A stretch of DNA of 43,942 nt from a virus. The position numbers were made by a program, and so were the translations under genes. This document shows, one piece after another, positions 40,340-43,942 of the stretch. The notes below the pieces were generated by a model. It worked only from the letters and a program-made list of their open reading frames with translations, searched no databases and was not told the DNA's origin. The stretch lies in the IMG/VR virus record IMGVR_UViG_3300027760_000003, positions 1 through 43,942 of that record. One strand, written 5' to 3'. Position 1 is the first letter of the stretch; each line of letters opens with the position of its first letter.

Positions 40340-40635
40340 ACATATACCAAAACTATACAGCAGTGGAGTTAATTGCCGCTCTTTCTGCAAATATAACGAA
40401 CTCTTGGAAAATTGCTCGGGAAAGCTACTACAAAGAGGGAAACTATGAGTTTAATGCTCTAATGAGCGCAACAGTACGTCCTAATGAAATACTTTGTGAG
40501 TTGATAGAGTCTCAAAAAAGCACGAACGAACACTTTAAGCAGGTTGCATTCTTAAAAGCTCAGCGTGAATTGGGTGAGGAGCTAAAGAAAAGGGTAGCTA
40601 GTAGCTTGCCGATAAAAAAAGAGGCTAGGGCATGA
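40336..40635 (+). CDS. Hypothetical helical protein
   Basis: A 99-residue, all-helical protein (NYTAVELIAALSANITNSWK, later KQVAFLKAQRELGEELKKRV) with a basic end. A good ribosome-binding site (AAAGAGGAG) precedes the ATG. Position between the winged-helix region and the O-like initiator suggests a replication accessory or regulatory role; no family was recognised. ATGA overlap with the next gene. Confidence 0.6.
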   Translation: MNIYQNYTAVELIAALSANITNSWKIARESYYKEGNYEFNALMSATVRPNEILCELIESQKSTNEHFKQVAFLKAQRELGEELKKRVASSLPIKKEARA

Positions 40636-41657
40636 GCAGAACAAATACTTATGAATCCAGAAAAACTTACTATCGTCATTTAATACGTCCCAATGGAGAG
40701 TTGTTGAGCGAAAAAGACTGTTTGTTGTTGGATTTATGCATTCAGTGGACGAAGGATAATAATATTGCTACTAGCACTTATAAATACTTATTAGATACAA
40801 AGTTCCCAAGGCAAAATCATCCTATTACCGTTAAAAGAACTTTTTATAATATTAGCCTCTATATCGAAGCCGAGTTTAAAAATATTCATGTAATTAACGG
40901 AGTAATTCACAGAGATAAAATTCGTATAGAAAGAGCCTCTAATTTTGATTTAAAAATGGAAGAAGCTAAACAAAAAAATGAGGGAAAAAGAAGTAAGGAT
41001 GGCACTCAAGAATGTCGACCATCATCAACTGAAATGTCGACCATGGTAAACAGGAATGTCGACCCCTCTATATTTATATATAAGAATACAAAGAAGAATA
41101 TAATAAATGATATTACTGATAATCAGAAAAATCAGTTTTTAGATTCCAGTTGTTTTTCTACAAAAAACACAGACTTTATTGAGGCTAATGTTGAGCGTTT
41201 AGCAAAAGACGGTTCTAAGGTAGAGATTGCGCAACCTACCTCAACGAATGATATTGTTCAAACAGAGGCAAAATCGCAAGAACAAGCTACGATCCACCAA
41301 TTTAACCCCCTTAAGGACAGAATTAGTATTACGGACAAGAGCGGTACTTACTGGGGTATACCACTTTCAAAGTTTAGTTATTCCAAATCAATGATTGAGC
41401 AAATAAGGCTTGCCAGCAAAAAAACTCATTTTACTCACGAACGGATAGTAGGTTTGTTTAGCTATATTGCTGCGAAATATCCAAACAAGCTAATTCTTGG
41501 GGGGAAAGCTGGCTTTATTAGCTACATGACTAAGGTTGTTAACGGTGAAATGGAGTATACAAAAGAAGAGAAATTAGAATCTATTGAAGCTAAAAGAATA
41601 GAGGAGATGAAAGAATTAGAAGATATGTTTAACAACGGTAGAATCCAATGGGCTTAG
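40632..41657 (+). CDS. Lambda-O-like replication initiator
   Basis: A 341-residue protein in three parts: an N-terminal winged-helix-like domain (about 1-110, LLLDLCIQWTKDNNIATSTY, RTFYNISLYIEAEFKNIHVI), a low-complexity linker (about 115-230) whose DNA contains three 22-bp iterons and an AT-rich stretch, and a C-terminal domain (about 235-341, GTYWGIPLSKFSYSKSMIEQ, HERIVGLFSYIAAKYPNKLI). This mirrors lambda O, where the origin lies within the initiator gene and the C-terminus recruits the helicase system. A DnaB-type helicase follows directly. No sequence homology to O can be claimed by eye; the call is by layout, origin and neighbours. Confidence 0.7.
   Translation: MSRTNTYESRKTYYRHLIRPNGELLSEKDCLLLDLCIQWTKDNNIATSTYKYLLDTKFPRQNHPITVKRTFYNISLYIEAEFKNIHVINGVIHRDKIRIERASNFDLKMEEAKQKNEGKRSKDGTQECRPSSTEMSTMVNRNVDPSIFIYKNTKKNIINDITDNQKNQFLDSSCFSTKNTDFIEANVERLAKDGSKVEIAQPTSTNDIVQTEAKSQEQATIHQFNPLKDRISITDKSGTYWGIPLSKFSYSKSMIEQIRLASKKTHFTHERIVGLFSYIAAKYPNKLILGGKAGFISYMTKVVNGEMEYTKEEKLESIEAKRIEEMKELEDMFNNGRIQWA
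41011..41130. other. Candidate replication origin: three 22-bp iterons plus AT-rich stretch
   Basis: AATGTCGACC begins at 41011, 41033 and 41055, exactly 22 bases apart. It is read in three different frames (C-R-P, M-S-T, N-V-D), so it is kept at DNA level and not for the protein. From about 41065 to 41130 the sequence is almost pure A/T (TATATTTATATATAAG and on), a likely unwinding element. Iterons followed by an AT-rich stretch inside an initiator gene is the lambda ori plan. Confidence 0.7.
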
Positions 41658-41665
41658 GGGGAATT

Positions 41666-43012
41666 ATGTATCAAGAATACCAAACAAAAATAGAAGAAAT
41701 CCAAAAGATTGACGTTCAGAATGAGAGGACTGCAATAGGTCATATGTTGCAAGACGAACAGGCTGCTCTTAGTGGGAGTAGGATGCTCCAGCCTAAATAT
41801 TTTTTGACTCCATACGCTGCACATATTTTTAAAATTATCCTATCTTGTCTTGATCAAGCTCAATCGGTAAGCGAGATTCATTTTAAGGTTAACTCTATTG
41901 CAGAAGAAGATTGGAAGGCTCTTGCACCAGAGTTAAAAGTAGAAAGGCAAGATTACGTTTCTAGTTGTTTAACTCAAGCCGTAACATTTATAGGAACGGA
42001 TGTTATAGCGGAAGGTGTATTTAAAAAAGTTCAGGAGCAGTATCTGAGACGGATTATGTTTGTAGAGTACGAAGCAGCTATGAGCAAAATTTTAAATACT
42101 TCAGATGTGAAGAATTTAGGAGAGGTCGTAAATAGTATCAATCAAAAATCTAACGATATTTTAGATATGGCTGTTGCAGATAAGGAGCATAATTATAAAA
42201 CTGATGCACTATCAGCATTAAACAAAAAGGAAATATCAAGTATTAGCACTGGATTTAAATCACTAGATGAAATAATAGAAGGTTTTAAACCAGGTCAACT
42301 TATTACTATTGGAGCTGGTACTGGTGTTGGCAAGAGTGCCTTTGCGGTTAACTTGGCTTTAAACATTACGGCACAAGGTTACAAAGTAGGTTTTTGGTCG
42401 TTTGAAATGGATAAAGATGAGATTTTCCAAAGAATTTTTTCTATTAAAACCGATATTTCTAAAAAGGATAATAATAGGCAAGAGGAAAGATACAGTACTA
42501 CAAGAAAATACATTGAGAAGACTTCTGACGATATACAAATCTTTACCGATAGAATAAGGGACTTGAGCAGTTTTTATCTACAATGTCGCAAGCTAAGTAT
42601 TAGGGAAAATATGAAGGTTGTAATTATTGATTATTTACAGTTGATTCATTTATCTAATGAAGCAAGAGGTAACAGAGTTGCCGAGATTGAGTACCTTACT
42701 ACAAATTTCAAGAATATAGCTAGTGAGCTTGGTATCACTATAATTATCCTTTCTCAGCTATCAAGGGAACATAAGAGGCGAGAAGATAAAACCCCAATGT
42801 TATCAGATTTAAGAGATTCTGGTTCTATAGAGCAAGACTCAAATATCGTAATATTTTTACATAAACCAGATGAGCAACCTAGTCATCTTAATAAATCAGA
42901 AAAATTAATAAGAATAATAGTAGCCAAAAATAGAAGCGGTAGTTTAGCAAGTGTAGTTTTAAAGTACCAAGGAAATATAACAAAATTTACAGAAACCACA
43001 GGAGGGTTTTAA
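41666..43012 (+). CDS. dnaB: Replicative DNA helicase, DnaB family
   Basis: This 448-residue protein has a DnaB N-terminal domain (about 10-130, with RTAIGHMLQDEQAAL and FLTPYAAHIFKIIL) and the RecA-like motor: linker TGFKSLDEIIEGFKPGQ, Walker A GAGTGVGKS (216-224), GFWSFEMDKDEIFQRI (motif 1a), Walker B VVIIDYLQLI with D322, Q-loop IIILSQLSREHKRRED, LRDSGSIEQDSN and KNRSG near the end. It unwinds DNA at the fork as a hexamer. The ATG at 41666 is chosen because AGGGGG lies six bases ahead; an ATG six codons earlier has no such site. It follows the O-like initiator. Confidence 0.93.
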   Translation: MYQEYQTKIEEIQKIDVQNERTAIGHMLQDEQAALSGSRMLQPKYFLTPYAAHIFKIILSCLDQAQSVSEIHFKVNSIAEEDWKALAPELKVERQDYVSSCLTQAVTFIGTDVIAEGVFKKVQEQYLRRIMFVEYEAAMSKILNTSDVKNLGEVVNSINQKSNDILDMAVADKEHNYKTDALSALNKKEISSISTGFKSLDEIIEGFKPGQLITIGAGTGVGKSAFAVNLALNITAQGYKVGFWSFEMDKDEIFQRIFSIKTDISKKDNNRQEERYSTTRKYIEKTSDDIQIFTDRIRDLSSFYLQCRKLSIRENMKVVIIDYLQLIHLSNEARGNRVAEIEYLTTNFKNIASELGITIIILSQLSREHKRREDKTPMLSDLRDSGSIEQDSNIVIFLHKPDEQPSHLNKSEKLIRIIVAKNRSGSLASVVLKYQGNITKFTETTGGF

Positions 43013-43013
43013 T

Positions 43014-43160
43014 ATGAATTCAGAAGAACGGAAACGTTTGTCAAAAACTTTAGAAACTATGAGCAGTGATGAGTTTACCGAAGCACTATCGACAGTAGCC
43101 CATACTCTAGTAGAGTCATTGGATAAAGATAATAAAGAAGAGGTAAACAAAAATGCGTAA
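43014..43160 (+). CDS. Hypothetical small acidic protein (48 aa)
   Basis: A short acidic ORF between dnaB and ssb: MNSEERKRLSKTLETMSSDE, then FTEALSTVAHTLVESLDKDN. AGGAGGG lies about 6-8 bases before the ATG, a strong ribosome-binding site, and the stop lies within the ssb start (eight-base overlap). Predicted two helices; no family was recognised. Possibly a helicase or SSB modulator. Confidence 0.6.
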   Translation: MNSEERKRLSKTLETMSSDEFTEALSTVAHTLVESLDKDNKEEVNKNA

Positions 43161-43596
43161 TAGTGCAGAAATACAGTTAATAGGCTACGTGTACCAAGAT
43201 GCAAAATGTCCGAATGAACAATTTTATCCGAATTGGGTAACGTTCAAACTTAGCGTTAATAAGAAATATAAAAACAAAAATGGAGAAGAAAAACAGGACA
43301 CCACTTGGTTTGAGTGCAAATCCAGTTCTGAAACAATGTCCAAGCTAATCAAGCAGTATGTAAAAGACAAGATGGGCTTGTTTGTCAGAGGAATACCTAA
43401 GACAAAAGCTTATACCACTAGTAGCGGAACAGCTGAAGCAAATATCGAAGTGTTAGTAACCGAGTTCAATATTCTAACGTATCCAAAGGAAAAGACGGAT
43501 ACAACAGAGCAAGGTAATGGCAGGTACAAGATAGAAAGCGGCACAAAGGCAGTTATGCCAGAGGTGAAGCTGCATGATGAAGAAATATCATTTTGA
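43153..43596 (+). CDS. ssb: Single-stranded DNA-binding protein
   Basis: This 147-residue protein carries an OB fold: NSAEIQLIGYVYQDAKCPNE, then WVTFKLSVNKKYKNKNGEEK, DTTWFECKSSSETMSKLIKQ, YVKDKMGLFVRGIPKTKAYT and a final strand, as in bacterial SSB. The C-terminal tip DEEISF is an acidic 'D/E-D/E-x-x-F' tail like DDDIPF, which contacts partner proteins. It coats single strands in replication and ERF-mediated annealing. It overlaps its upstream neighbour and the ribosome-binding site of the next gene follows 30 bases later. Confidence 0.9.
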   Translation: MRNSAEIQLIGYVYQDAKCPNEQFYPNWVTFKLSVNKKYKNKNGEEKQDTTWFECKSSSETMSKLIKQYVKDKMGLFVRGIPKTKAYTTSSGTAEANIEVLVTEFNILTYPKEKTDTTEQGNGRYKIESGTKAVMPEVKLHDEEISF

Positions 43597-43633
43597 GCGG
43601 CTTGAAAGCTTTGTACCAATTTTAGGAGGAAAT

Positions 43634-43900
43634 ATGAATATTACAGAAGCCATTCAACAGATGAGAGAAGGTAAAAAAGTTTGCCGATCTAGTGAATGCG
43701 ATGGATATTGTTACTTTATATTGGGTTATGAGGATAATGAGTATGAGGAAAGAAGAGAAATAATTTATCAATATTGTGCTTATCATGATTTTGAAAAAAA
43801 ACACCCTCAGCACAAAGATAGACTAGTAATCCAAGAATGGGTGTTTGATATATATGATGTTGAAGCAAATGATTGGATAATTGTAGGAGAGAAGATATGA
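43634..43900 (+). CDS. DUF2829-like protein (Tad2-type anti-Thoeris candidate)
   Basis: An 88-residue protein with the DUF2829 layout: MNITEAIQQMREGKKVCRSS (family: short helix, G-K-K-V-x-R), strands with YCYFILGYEDNEYEE, and a C-terminal VFDIYDVEANDWIIVGE (family: D-L-x-A-x-D-W-x-x-V). DUF2829 includes Tad2, a phage protein that sequesters the Thoeris signalling nucleotide. A different role is possible, since many family members are untested. AGGAGG precedes the ATG at 43634; an in-frame upstream ATG at 43574 overlaps ssb and lacks such a site. The gene ends in the terminal overlap and is followed by the membrane protein counted at position 43. Confidence 0.55.
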   Translation: MNITEAIQQMREGKKVCRSSECDGYCYFILGYEDNEYEERREIIYQYCAYHDFEKKHPQHKDRLVIQEWVFDIYDVEANDWIIVGEKI

Positions 43901-43942
43901 AGAACATAGCATTGTCCGCATTTCTTACTGTTCTTTTAGGCT
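43855..43942. repeat. Right copy of 88-bp terminal overlap
   Basis: Identical to 1-88. It includes the end of the DUF2829-like gene and the first 46 bases of the small membrane-protein gene (ATG at 43897). The window is therefore best treated as circular with length 43,854. Confidence 0.9.

Noticed and set aside
41648-41665. Six-codon longer start for the DnaB helicase
   Set aside because: No ribosome-binding site, whereas AGGGGG precedes the ATG at 41666.
1-43942. tRNA genes, rRNA genes or a CRISPR array
   Set aside because: No cloverleaf-like sequence with a GTTCRANNC-type arm and no regularly spaced repeat-spacer pattern was seen. The 22-bp iterons are only three copies, without spacers, inside a gene.

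Overview
The window reads as one complete circular element of about 43,854 bp. Its first 88 bases recur exactly as its last 88 (1-88 = 43855-43942), so the final gene block runs on into the start. It carries a full set of short-tailed (P22-like, podovirus-type) virion genes, its own replication and recombination genes, and a plasmid-type ParA/ribbon-helix-helix partition locus. No integrase or excisionase is recognisable. The best single description is a phage-plasmid. The DNA is strongly AT-rich. Patatin, ankyrin and leucine-rich-repeat proteins, an IS4-type and a Tn3-family transposon, and a DUF1640-like coiled-coil protein together suggest a host among the Rickettsiales or a similar intracellular alphaproteobacterium. 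That host assignment is inference; no database search was possible.

Layout: 39.4-43.9 kb, continuing to 1.2 kb, is a rightward early/replication block: a winged-helix protein, a chain of tiny overlapping ORFs, a lambda-O-like initiator with three 22-bp iterons and an AT-rich stretch inside its own coding sequence, a DnaB-type helicase, SSB, a DUF2829/Tad2-like protein, small unknown proteins, and a candidate small terminase. 1.2-9.2 kb is a leftward block (partition operon and associated genes) split by an IS4-type element, which is itself split by a 4.4-kb Tn3-family transposon. 9.36-31.6 kb is the rightward late block: large terminase, patatin phospholipase, fibre proteins, portal, scaffold-like protein, major capsid protein, adaptor, tail hub, three tandem fibre-like paralogues, GNAT-like protein, three ejection-type proteins and a DUF1064 nuclease. 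31.7-35.5 kb is a leftward cargo operon (LRR protein, DUF805 membrane protein, omptin-like outer-membrane protein). 35.6-38.6 kb is a leftward regulatory/recombination block (winged-helix regulator, ankyrin protein, unknown, ERF annealing protein, YqaJ exonuclease) that diverges from the DUF1640-like gene at 38.75 kb.

How it may work together: ParA/RHH would keep the circle segregating as a plasmid, with the phased TATACC repeats upstream of parA as the likely centromere/operator. The O-like initiator and DnaB would start replication from the intragenic iterons. ERF, YqaJ and SSB would make concatemers. The terminase, portal and capsid set would then package DNA, probably by headful. No endolysin, holin or spanin was recognised; the patatin encoded directly after the large terminase is the only obvious membrane-active enzyme.
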